Assembly: GCA_937881285.1 (NCBI GenBank)
Contig: CALGEU010000131.1
Coordinates: 1-8,470 of the forward strand
Origin: an uncultured Clostridia bacterium
GTDB lineage: Bacteria; Bacillota; Clostridia; Christensenellales; CAG-917
Length of the DNA stretch: 8,470 bases
Direction: 5' to 3'
The notes under the pieces: model-generated
Database searches by the model: none
Told to the model about the DNA's origin: nothing
The model's input: the letters and a program-made list of their open reading frames with translations, nothing else
Shown here: positions 1 to 5,776 of the stretch, in pieces
Layout: every line of letters begins with the position of its first letter
How positions within the stretch are numbered: position 1 is the first letter of the stretch
Program-made: the position numbers and the translations under genes

Positions 1-200
1 TTCCGGACCGCGCCGGTATTTCTTCCACCACTCGTATAAAGTGCTTTCTCTACAAAATTATTCGTCGCTCGTGGGGAAGACAGGCGGCACTCGCATAGAT
101 AAGTATCGTTCACTCATTATGCCACCACGCTTTGTGCGCCAGGCAGTAGCCAACAAGGCGCAGTCGCTCGTACTATCCGTCTTGCTCGGCGCTTATCTCG

Positions 201-219
201 GCGTTCGCCTTACGAACGC
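201..219. repeat. Perfect 7-bp inverted repeat
   Basis: GCGTTCG at 201-207 and CGAACGC at 213-219 are perfect reverse complements around the 5-base loop CCTTA. No T-tract follows on either strand, so this is not an intrinsic terminator. It lies in the unassigned upstream region. Confidence 0.5.
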
Positions 220-420
220 TCACTTCGAATATGCACAGTTCGTTTATAAGTACGCTTTGAATTAGTTTTCGTTTCGGGTGTGGATGTCCCACCCCGATCT
301 AAATCACCAAGCCGACAATCTTGCGAAATTGGGGCAGGAGTTTTTGTCCGTGTTTGAACTGATAGCAAAGATTTTCGGCGCGGTTAGTGGCGGCAAAACC
401 TAGTTTGGCTCTCCGCGATG

Positions 421-466
421 GGCAAGTGATTGCCAGTTGCGGTTGCCAAAACAACGGTTTTGCAAC
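421..466 (+). repeat. Two adjacent hairpins, one with a GUGA loop
   Basis: GGCAA (421-425) and TTGCC (430-434) form a perfect 5-bp stem closed by the tetraloop GTGA, which fits the GNRA class. Eight bases later, 442-452 and 457-466 form a 10-bp stem (GTTG and CAAAAC pairing with GTTTTG and CAAC) with a single bulged C at 446 and an AACG loop. Neither is followed by a run of T on the + strand, so a normal Rho-independent terminator is not supported. They may belong to a structured RNA or may be chance inverted repeats. Confidence 0.4.
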
Positions 467-490
467 GTGATACACCCGACTGCGTGGCAC

Positions 491-615
491 GCGCGATATT
501 TATATATCTTAATTTATTTGAAAACAAAATTTTAACCATATATACAAGATTTTGCGGTATTTGAAAGAAAAATCGCACAAGATTAAAAAATATTCATAAT
601 TTCGCAAAAATTTGC
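491..615. other. AT-rich region upstream of the S10 promoter
   Basis: Composition falls sharply to AT-rich from about 491. The A- and T-runs at 581-615, directly upstream of the -35 box, look like an UP element that would contact the alpha subunit C-terminal domains of RNA polymerase, as is common at strong ribosomal promoters. The stretch also has an 8-bp direct repeat ACAAGATT (544-551 and 577-584) and a short palindrome at 604-615. I see no gene here. Confidence 0.55.
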
Positions 616-644
616 TTGACTTTGGTTTTCAAAAATTATATAGT
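616..644 (+). promoter_or_regulatory. Sigma-A promoter of the S10-spc operon
   Basis: The -35 box TTGACT at 616-621 and the -10 box TATAGT at 639-644 are separated by exactly 17 bases, each one base away from the vegetative sigma consensus. Upstream DNA is rich in A and T runs, as expected for a strong promoter. Transcription would start near 650-651, giving a leader of about 93 bases before rpsJ. I see no other clear promoter up to the window end, so this one probably drives the whole cluster. Confidence 0.8.
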
Positions 645-650
645 AAACGA

Positions 651-743
651 GCGTGTCGAAAGGGATACGTGTTTTCCGTCGCTTTGCGGCGGGTAAAAAA
701 TATAAGACACACACGGACAAGTGTTAATATTAGGAGGCTAATA
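651..743 (+). promoter_or_regulatory. 5' leader of the S10 operon with hairpins
   Basis: The predicted leader can fold into a 6-bp stem at its very 5' end (652-657 with 664-669, including one G-U pair, loop GAAAGG) and a GC-rich 7-bp stem (676-682 with 686-692, one U-G pair, loop TTT). Neither is followed by a T-tract, so an attenuator terminator is not evident. In E. coli the S10 leader is the target of L4 autoregulation; I see no proof of the same mechanism here, but the compact structure makes a regulatory role plausible. An alternative pairing of 672-679 with 713-720 (7 of 8 bases) would compete with the second stem. Confidence 0.45.
728..743 (+). promoter_or_regulatory. rpsJ ribosome binding site inside a small hairpin
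   Basis: The Shine-Dalgarno sequence AGGAGG (732-737) sits 6 bases before the rpsJ ATG and fixes that start. TATTAG (728-733) and CTAATA (738-743) are perfect reverse complements, so the leader can fold a 6-bp stem whose GAGG loop is the core of the binding site, with the start codon immediately after the stem. The stem is AU-rich and therefore weak. Confidence 0.6.
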
Positions 744-1052
744 ATGGCTGGACAAAAGATCAGAATTAAACTTAAGGCGTATGACCACAACCTTATCGAC
801 CTTTCTGCAGAAAAGATTGTTGAAACAGTCAAGAAGACGGGTACGAAGGTTTCCGGTCCTATCCCCCTTCCTACGGAAAAGGAAATCATCACCATTTTGC
901 GCGCAACTCACAAATACAAAGATAGCCGCGAACAATTTGAACTCAGAACACACAAGCGCTTGATCGATATCTACAACCCCACGAGCAAGACCGTCGATTC
1001 TTTGATGAAACTCGACTTGCCCGCAGGCGTTGACATTTCGATCAAACTCTAA
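744..1052 (+). CDS. rpsJ: 30S ribosomal protein S10
   Basis: S10 binds 16S rRNA in the head of the 30S subunit; in many bacteria it also partners NusB in transcription antitermination. The 102-residue product has the usual family length and starts MAGQKIRIKLKAYDHNLID, with the internal HKYKDSREQFELRTHKR segment and the C-terminal LPAGVDISIKL that mark S10. The start at 744 is chosen over in-frame upstream starts (the frame is open from 612) because AGGAGG lies 6 bases before it and the predicted transcript begins near 650. It is the first gene of the S10 operon, with rplC 27 bases downstream. Confidence 0.97.
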   Translation: MAGQKIRIKLKAYDHNLIDLSAEKIVETVKKTGTKVSGPIPLPTEKEIITILRATHKYKDSREQFELRTHKRLIDIYNPTSKTVDSLMKLDLPAGVDISIKL

Positions 1053-1079
1053 GGTAAATAAAAGGAGGATGAACTTTAC

Positions 1080-1715
1080 ATGGATAAAGCAATCATCGGT
1101 AAGAAAATCGGCATGAGCCAAATCTTTACTGCAGAAGGCAAAGTGATCCCCGTCACGGTAGTTGAAGCGGGTCCCTGCCCGGTCGTGCAGATAAAGACGA
1201 AAGAGAACGATGGCTACGAAGCAATTCAAGTCGGCTTCGGCGCTATCAAAGAAACAAGAGTCAACAAACCCGTTGCCGGACACTTCAAGAAAGCGGGCGT
1301 GACTGTCAAAAAGTACCTTCGTGAATTCCGTTTCGCAAACTGCGCAAGCTACGAGCTTGGACAGGAACTGACCTGCGACATGTTCAAAGAAGGCGACAAG
1401 GTTGACGTCACCGGCACTTCCAAAGGTCACGGATTTTCGGGTGTTATCCAAAGATGGAACTCTCAAAGAATCGGTAGCATGACACACGGTACCGGTCCTA
1501 TCCACAGAAGCGTTGGTTCAATGGGCGCTTGCTCCTCTCCGTCGAGAGTGTTCAAGAACAAGCACATGGCAGGTCAATGGGGTCATGAAAAAGTGACTGT
1601 CCAAAACCTTACCGTCGCACGCGTGGACGCAGCGAGAAACCTTCTTCTCATCAAAGGCGCAGTTCCCGGTCCGAAGGGCGGAATCGTCGTGGTGAAGGAA
1701 TCCATCAAGGGCTAA
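1080..1715 (+). CDS. rplC: 50S ribosomal protein L3
   Basis: L3 is an early-assembly 23S rRNA binding protein whose long loop reaches toward the peptidyl transferase centre. The 211-residue product matches the family length. It begins MDKAIIGKKIGMSQIFT and has the typical central DVTGTSKGHGFSGVIQRW segment and the loop SSPSRVFKNKHMAGQWG before KVTVQNLTV. Gln166 matches the E. coli glutamine methylated by PrmB, but the next residue is Trp where Met is usual. AGGAGG at 1063-1068 precedes the start by 11 bases; an out-of-frame ATG at 1069 lies in between. Confidence 0.97.
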   Translation: MDKAIIGKKIGMSQIFTAEGKVIPVTVVEAGPCPVVQIKTKENDGYEAIQVGFGAIKETRVNKPVAGHFKKAGVTVKKYLREFRFANCASYELGQELTCDMFKEGDKVDVTGTSKGHGFSGVIQRWNSQRIGSMTHGTGPIHRSVGSMGACSSPSRVFKNKHMAGQWGHEKVTVQNLTVARVDAARNLLLIKGAVPGPKGGIVVVKESIKG

Positions 1716-1728
1716 GCGGAGGTAGAAT

Positions 1729-2349
1729 ATGAAACTGAATGTTTTGAATATGGCAGGCAAGAAAGCCGGCACAGTTGAAGTCAGCGATTCCATCTTTGCA
1801 CGCGAGTACAACGAAGCACTTATCCACCAAGTCGTGGTTGCTCAACTCGCAAACAAGCGCCAAGGCACCATGAGTGCATTGACCAGAACCGAAGTTCGCG
1901 GCGGTGGCTGCAAGCCTTATCGTCAAAAAGGAACAGGTCGCGCTCGTCAAGGCTCCATCGTTGCTCCCCAATACGTTGGCGGCGGCGTGGTGTTCGCAAA
2001 GAAGCCGAGAGATTTCTCCCAAAAGATCAACAAGAATATGAAGACTGCGGCGTTCTATTCCGCACTCTCTGAAAAACTTCGTCAAAGCGAAGTCGTGGTT
2101 CTCGACAAGTTCGCACTTGCAGAAGTGAAGACTAAACTCGTTGCAAACGCAGTGAAGGCTCTCTCTCTCAACGGCAAGACCTTGTTCGTTCTCGACGAGT
2201 ACGACCAAGACGCTCTCAAAGCAAGCAAGAACATTCCGACCGTTGACGTCTGCGAAGCAAGAACGCTCAGCGTTTACGACGTGGTCGCAACCAAGAACAT
2301 CGTCATCACGGTTGACGCATTGAAAAAACTCGAGGAGGCAGCACAATGA
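1729..2349 (+). CDS. rplD: 50S ribosomal protein L4
   Basis: L4 binds 23S rRNA and sends a long loop into the peptide exit tunnel; in E. coli it also represses its own operon. The 206-residue length is normal. The tunnel loop carries the conserved KPYRQKGTGRARQGS stretch, close to the E. coli form KPWRQKGTGRARSGS, so the macrolide-associated region looks intact. Residues before and after fit the family, including the early IFAREYNEALIHQVV helix. GGAGG at 1718-1722 precedes the ATG by 6 bases. The gene ends in TGA inside the rplW start (ATGA), which suggests translational coupling. Confidence 0.97.
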   Translation: MKLNVLNMAGKKAGTVEVSDSIFAREYNEALIHQVVVAQLANKRQGTMSALTRTEVRGGGCKPYRQKGTGRARQGSIVAPQYVGGGVVFAKKPRDFSQKINKNMKTAAFYSALSEKLRQSEVVVLDKFALAEVKTKLVANAVKALSLNGKTLFVLDEYDQDALKASKNIPTVDVCEARTLSVYDVVATKNIVITVDALKKLEEAAQ

Positions 2350-2636
2350 CAGCATACGACATCATTATCGAGCCTATCCTTTCAGAAAAAAGTTATGACG
2401 GCATCGCTGCAAAGAGATATACGTTCAAAGTTGTGAAATCCGCAACCAAGACCCAGATCAAAGCGGCAGTTGAACAAATCTTCGGCGTCAAAGTCGAAAA
2501 GGTCAACACGTCCAACTACGACGGCAAAGTCAAGAGAATGGGCAGAAACGAAGGCAGACGCTCTGCATTCAAGAAAGCCATCGTCACTTTGACCGGCGAC
2601 AGCAAAGCAATCGAATTCTTCGAGAGCCTGGCATAA
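2346..2636 (+). CDS. rplW: 50S ribosomal protein L23
   Basis: L23 sits at the mouth of the exit tunnel and is the docking site for trigger factor and the signal recognition particle. The 96-residue product has the family opening with IIIEPILSEKSYD, a YTFKVVKSATKTQIKAAVEQIFGVKV core, and the basic GKVKRMGRNEGRRSAFKKAIV loop. Length is typical. Its start overlaps the rplD stop by four bases (ATGA), and its AGGAGG at 2333-2338 lies inside rplD, encoding Glu-Glu near the end of L4. Coupled translation with L4 is likely. Confidence 0.96.
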   Translation: MTAYDIIIEPILSEKSYDGIAAKRYTFKVVKSATKTQIKAAVEQIFGVKVEKVNTSNYDGKVKRMGRNEGRRSAFKKAIVTLTGDSKAIEFFESLA

Positions 2637-2650
2637 GGAGAGTAAGCAAT

Positions 2651-3478
2651 ATGGCTATTAAGAAATATAAACCAACGTCTCCTGCACGTCGTTTCATGAC
2701 GGTCTCCGCTTATGAAGAAATCACCAGCACCACTCCCGAGCGTTCACTTCTCGTGTCACTCAACAAGAGCGGCGGCAGAAACTCCATGGGCAGAATCACC
2801 GTTCGTCACATCGGCGGCGGCAACAGAAACAAATATCGTATCATCGACTACAAGCGCAACAAAGACGGTATCCCCGCAAAAGTCGCGACTATCGAATACG
2901 ACCCCAACCGTTCCGCAAACATCGCGCTTCTGCACTATGCAGACGGCGAAAAAGCATACATTCTCGCTCCTTTGGGACTTAGCGTAGGCGACGTTCTCGA
3001 AAGCGGTGAAAACGCGGATATCAAAGTCGGCAACGCACTTCCGCTTTCCGCAATTCCCGTCGGTACGATGATTCACAACATCGAGTTGCAACCCGGCAAC
3101 GGCGGTATCATCGCAAGAGCGGCAGGCAATGCGGCACAACTTATGGCTAAAGAAGGCAAATACGCAATCGTGCGTATGCCGAGCGGCGAAATGAGATACG
3201 TTCTCATCAACTGCAGAGCGACAATCGGTCAAGTGGGCAACATCGACCACGAAATCGTTCGCGTCGGTAAAGCAGGTAAGACTCGTCACATGGGCGTTCG
3301 CCCGACCGTCCGTGGTGTCGTTATGAACCCGAACGATCACCCGCACGGCGGTGGTGAAGGTAAGTCTCCTGTCGGTATGCCGTCACCTGTCACTCCCTGG
3401 GGCAAACCTGCTCTTGGCTATAAGACGAGAAAGAAGAAGAACAAATCTAATAAGTTCATCATTAAGCGCGTGAACTAA
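2651..3478 (+). CDS. rplB: 50S ribosomal protein L2
   Basis: L2 is one of the most conserved 50S proteins; it is needed for subunit association and for peptidyl transferase activity. The 275-residue product begins MAIKKYKPTSPARRFMT and has the OB-fold and SH3-like core with HIGGGNRNKYRIIDYKR, and the C-terminal block from about residue 226 containing DHPHGGGEGKSPVG and TPWGKPALGYKTR. His230 aligns with the E. coli histidine implicated in activity. Length is normal. AAGGAGA at 2635-2641 precedes the ATG, overlapping the rplW stop region. Confidence 0.98.
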   Translation: MAIKKYKPTSPARRFMTVSAYEEITSTTPERSLLVSLNKSGGRNSMGRITVRHIGGGNRNKYRIIDYKRNKDGIPAKVATIEYDPNRSANIALLHYADGEKAYILAPLGLSVGDVLESGENADIKVGNALPLSAIPVGTMIHNIELQPGNGGIIARAAGNAAQLMAKEGKYAIVRMPSGEMRYVLINCRATIGQVGNIDHEIVRVGKAGKTRHMGVRPTVRGVVMNPNDHPHGGGEGKSPVGMPSPVTPWGKPALGYKTRKKKNKSNKFIIKRVN

Positions 3479-3490
3479 TCGGAGGACAAA

Positions 3491-3763
3491 ATGAGTAGAA
3501 GTGTTAAAAAAGGCCCGTATGTAGAAGAGCGCCTTATCAACAGAATCAATGCTATGAACGCATCCGGTGAACGCCAATCTGTTAAAACCTGGTCAAGAAG
3601 TTCGACGATTTTCCCCGAAATGGTGGGTCACACGATAGCAGTTCACAACGGTAAACAACACGTTCCCGTATACATCACGGAAGACATGGTCGGCTGCAAA
3701 CTCGGAGAGTTCGCTCCCACGCGTACTTTCAGAGGCCACGCAGGCGCAAAGACCACGAAATAA
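3491..3763 (+). CDS. rpsS: 30S ribosomal protein S19
   Basis: S19 lies in the 30S head, pairs with S13 and takes part in an intersubunit bridge. The 90-residue product shows the family signatures: MSRSVKKGPYVEERL at the start, TWSRSSTIFPEMVGHTIAVHNGKQHVPVYI in pieces through the middle, and KLGEFAPTRTFRGH near the end. GGAGG at 3481-3485 precedes the ATG by 5 bases. The coding frame closes with two TAA codons in a row (3761-3766), and the second lies in the rplV ribosome binding site. Confidence 0.97.
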   Translation: MSRSVKKGPYVEERLINRINAMNASGERQSVKTWSRSSTIFPEMVGHTIAVHNGKQHVPVYITEDMVGCKLGEFAPTRTFRGHAGAKTTK

Positions 3764-3778
3764 TAAAGGAGAATAGCT

Positions 3779-4168
3779 ATGGCAACAAGAAGTAAACAAA
3801 AAGCCTTGGATCGTCAAGCAAAAGCGGATACAAGACCCTGTGCAACGGCTAAATTCGTCAGAATTTCTCCTTTCAAGGTCCGTATCGTGCTCGACATCAT
3901 CAGAGGTAAATCGGTAACAGAAGCACTCGCAATCTTGGAGAACACTCCCAAGGCAGCAAGCGAACCGCTCATCAAGTTGGTCAACAGCGCGGCTGCAAAC
4001 GGCGAGAACAATCAAAATCTTGCAAGAAACGATATGTACATCGCAGAATGCTTTGCAAACGAAGGTCCGACCCTTAAACGCATTCAAGCGGTCTCCAAGG
4101 GCAGAGCGTATCGTATCAACAAGAGAACAAGTCACATCACGGTCATTCTTGACACGGTGAAAGCGTAA
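3779..4168 (+). CDS. rplV: 50S ribosomal protein L22, N-terminally extended
   Basis: L22 helps 23S rRNA folding, and its long beta-hairpin lines the exit tunnel near the macrolide site. The core from about residue 25 (VRISPFKVRIVLDIIRGK) through FANEGPTLKRI to INKRTSHITVIL is clear L22. At 129 residues it is about 17 longer than the Bacillus subtilis protein, and the extra length is a basic, polar N-terminus (KQKALDRQAKAD region) with no internal Met that could serve as a later start. The hairpin tip reads RIQAVSKGRAYRI where E. coli has RIMPRAKGRADRI. AAAGGAGA at 3765-3772 precedes the ATG. Confidence 0.96.
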   Translation: MATRSKQKALDRQAKADTRPCATAKFVRISPFKVRIVLDIIRGKSVTEALAILENTPKAASEPLIKLVNSAAANGENNQNLARNDMYIAECFANEGPTLKRIQAVSKGRAYRINKRTSHITVILDTVKA

Positions 4169-4181
4169 GGAGGTATATCAA

Positions 4182-4844
4182 ATGGGACAAAAGGTTGATC
4201 CAAACGGTCTTCGTACCGGCGTTATCAAGGCTTGGAACTCCAAGTGGTATGCCGACAAGGCTCACTTTGCAGACAATATCGTAGAAGATAACAAAGTCCG
4301 CAAGTTCATCAAAAAGAAATACTATGATACGGCTATTTCAAAAATAACCATCGAAAGAGCGGCAGACAAACTCGTAGTCGGCATCTACACGGCTCGCCCG
4401 GCAGTGCTTATCGGCAAACAAGGCGCAGGCGTTGAAGAAATCAAGAAAGAAGTTGAAAAACTCGTCTCCGGCGACAAGAAAGTCAGTATCAACATCATGG
4501 AAGTCAAACATCCGGATGCAGACGCTCAACTCGTTGCTGAAAACATCGCAAAACAACTCGAAGGACGTGCATCTTTCCGTCGCGCGATGAAACAAGCAAT
4601 GTCCAAGGCAATGAAAGCGGGCGCAAAGGGTGTCAAGACCATGGTCAGCGGCAGACTCGACGGCGCAGAAATCGCAAGATGCGAACAATATCGCGAAGGT
4701 TCGATTCCGCTTCAAACCATCCGTGCAGACATCGATTACGGCGTAGCGACCGCAAACACCACTTTCGGTGCAATCGGCGTGAAATGCTGGATCTACAAGG
4801 GTGAAATCCTTGGCAAAAATCCACTTGAAGGAGGAAATCAATAA
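4182..4844 (+). CDS. rpsC: 30S ribosomal protein S3
   Basis: S3 forms part of the mRNA entry channel of the 30S subunit and contributes to its helicase activity with S4 and S5. The 220-residue product starts MGQKVDPNGLRTGVIKAWNS and has a type II KH domain with the GxxG loop GKQG at residues 78-81. The C-terminal domain includes GRASFRRAMKQAMSKAMKAG and VSGRLDGAEIAR. Length is as in other Bacillota. The ribosome binding site TAAGGAGGT (4166-4174) overlaps the rplV stop codon. The stop TAA at 4842-4844 shares its last base with the rplP ATG. Confidence 0.98.
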   Translation: MGQKVDPNGLRTGVIKAWNSKWYADKAHFADNIVEDNKVRKFIKKKYYDTAISKITIERAADKLVVGIYTARPAVLIGKQGAGVEEIKKEVEKLVSGDKKVSINIMEVKHPDADAQLVAENIAKQLEGRASFRRAMKQAMSKAMKAGAKGVKTMVSGRLDGAEIARCEQYREGSIPLQTIRADIDYGVATANTTFGAIGVKCWIYKGEILGKNPLEGGNQ

Positions 4845-5281
4845 TGTTAATGCCTAAACGCGTCAAAAGACGTCGCCAAATGCGTGGCAGAATGAAAGGC
4901 AAAGCAAACAAGGGCAATATCGTCGCATACGGCGAATACGGTCTTGTTTCGACCGAGCCGGGCTGGATTACCTCCAACCAAATCGAAGCAGCCCGTGTCG
5001 CTATGACGAGATACATCCGTCGTGGCGGTCAAGTCTGGGTTGATATATTCCCTCACAAACCGGTAACGAAGAAACCTGCAGAAACTCGTATGGGTTCTGG
5101 TAAAGGTTCTCCCGAATACTGGGTAGCAGTAGTCAAGCCGGGCCGCGTGATGTTCGAAATCGCGGGTATCGACGAAGCAGTAGCAAAAGAGGCACTTCGT
5201 CTTGCAGCAAACAAACTTCCCGTCAAGTGCAAGTTTGTCAAGGCTGAAGACGTCAACGGTGTCGAAGGCGGTGAACAATGA
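4844..5281 (+). CDS. rplP: 50S ribosomal protein L16
   Basis: L16 is a late-assembly 50S protein that touches the A-site tRNA elbow and organises the peptidyl transferase region. The 145-residue product opens MLMPKRVKRRRQMRGRMKG, has the GLVSTEPGWITSNQIEAARVAMTR region in the family position, and the MGSGKGSPEYWVAVVKPGRV motif. A second in-frame ATG at 4850 exists, but AGGAGG at 4829-4834 is better spaced from 4844 (9 bases) and the family begins with ML-x-PKR. It overlaps rpsC by one base (TAATG) and rpmC by four (ATGA). Confidence 0.97.
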   Translation: MLMPKRVKRRRQMRGRMKGKANKGNIVAYGEYGLVSTEPGWITSNQIEAARVAMTRYIRRGGQVWVDIFPHKPVTKKPAETRMGSGKGSPEYWVAVVKPGRVMFEIAGIDEAVAKEALRLAANKLPVKCKFVKAEDVNGVEGGEQ

Positions 5282-5493
5282 AATCGAAACAAGTTTTGGA
5301 AATGACAGATAAAGAGTTGCAAACAAAACTCAACGAATTGAAGTCGGAATTGTTTTTCCTCCGCTTCAAAAACGCCACCAATCAATTGACCAACCCCATG
5401 GTTTTGGTCGAAACGAGACGTGACATTGCCCGTATCAAGACTGTCATCCGTCAAAGAGAAATTGCTCGCGCGAAAGACGAAGCAAAGGGCTAA
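5278..5493 (+). CDS. rpmC: 50S ribosomal protein L29
   Basis: L29 is a small helical hairpin protein near the exit of the tunnel, next to L23. The 71-residue product has the usual pattern: an LxxLKSELFFLRF helix, the NATNQLTNPMVLVETRRDIARIKT segment in pieces, and a basic second helix. It starts in an ATGA overlap with rplP. Its ribosome binding site (AAGGCGGTGA, 5265-5274) is the weakest of the cluster, so translation probably depends on coupling to L16. Length is a few residues above the common 65-68. Confidence 0.95.
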   Translation: MKSKQVLEMTDKELQTKLNELKSELFFLRFKNATNQLTNPMVLVETRRDIARIKTVIRQREIARAKDEAKG

Positions 5494-5505
5494 TCGGAGG
5501 AACGT

Positions 5506-5763
5506 ATGGAAGAAAGAAATCTCAGAAAAGAAAGAGTCGGTATCGTCGTGAGCGACAAGATGGACAAGACCATCGTCGTCGCAGTCAGCGAACGCGTAAA
5601 ACATCCGCTCTACAAGAAGATAGTCAACCGCACCAAGAAGTTCAAAGCGCATGACGAAAACAACGCATGCGGTATCGGCGACAAGGTGCTTATCGCAGAA
5701 ACTCGTCCCCTTTCCAAGGACAAGTGCTGGAGACTCGTCGAAATAGTCGAGAAAGCGAAATAA
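5506..5763 (+). CDS. rpsQ: 30S ribosomal protein S17
   Basis: S17 is an OB-fold primary binder of 16S rRNA in the 30S body. The 85-residue product contains RKERVGIVVSDKMDKTIVVA, the HPLYKKIVNRTKKFKAHDE segment in the family order, GDKVLIAETRPLSKDKCW and a short basic end. Length is normal. GGAGG at 5496-5500 precedes the ATG by 5 bases, just after the rpmC stop. The frame ends TAA TAG, and that TAG overlaps the AGGAGG of rplN. Confidence 0.97.
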   Translation: MEERNLRKERVGIVVSDKMDKTIVVAVSERVKHPLYKKIVNRTKKFKAHDENNACGIGDKVLIAETRPLSKDKCWRLVEIVEKAK

Positions 5764-5776
5764 TAGGAGGAGCGCT

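Larger units (their letters stand above)
1..490. other. Upstream region without a recognised gene
   Basis: This stretch of about 490 bases precedes the ribosomal operon and I cannot assign a product to it. Base composition is balanced, unlike the AT-rich DNA that follows. The frame starting at base 2 is open to a TAG at 263-265, again to a TAG at 401-403, and again to a TAA at 533-535, but the possible starts (GTG 41, ATG 119, ATG 284) have no Shine-Dalgarno sequence. The frame uses CGG and CGA arginine codons that I did not see in the ribosomal genes. Several short inverted repeats are present (201-219, 274-297, 421-434, 442-466). No tRNA, rRNA, tuf or fusA sequence is visible. It could be the tail of an upstream gene, a decayed gene, or non-coding structured DNA; the sequence alone does not decide. 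Confidence 0.4.

Noticed and set aside
41..265. 74-codon + strand frame as a gene
   Set aside because: It starts at GTG without a Shine-Dalgarno sequence, the frame is open back to the window edge, and I recognise no motif. It is described only as part of the unassigned region.
442..466. Stem as an intrinsic terminator for an upstream gene
   Set aside because: No run of T follows on either strand.
299..490. 63-codon - strand frame in the upstream region
   Set aside because: No binding site, no recognisable motif, and it overlaps a + strand frame that is equally open.
561..589. TTGAAA with TAAAAA 17 bases later as a second promoter
   Set aside because: The -10 candidate is poor, lacking the final T and central AT pattern; the 616-644 promoter is far better.
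635..640. Perfect TATAAT on the - strand as a divergent promoter
   Set aside because: It overlaps the + strand -10 box and has no -35 element at 16-18 bases on the - strand; there is also no - strand gene for it to serve.
612..743. In-frame upstream extension of S10
   Set aside because: It would begin inside the promoter, has no binding site, and adds 44 residues unknown in S10.
738..1505. 255-codon open frame on the - strand across rpsJ and rplC
   Set aside because: It is antisense to two certain ribosomal genes. Their codon choice rarely uses TTA, CTA or TCA, which leaves the opposite strand open; the translation resembles no family.
1705..2355. 216-codon open frame on the - strand over rplD
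   Set aside because: Exact shadow of rplD with no ribosome binding site or promoter; same codon-bias cause. Similar - strand frames at 2756-3346, 3593-4135, 4338-4841, 4847-5326, 5053-5652, 6293-6838 and 7811-8323 were dropped for the same reason.
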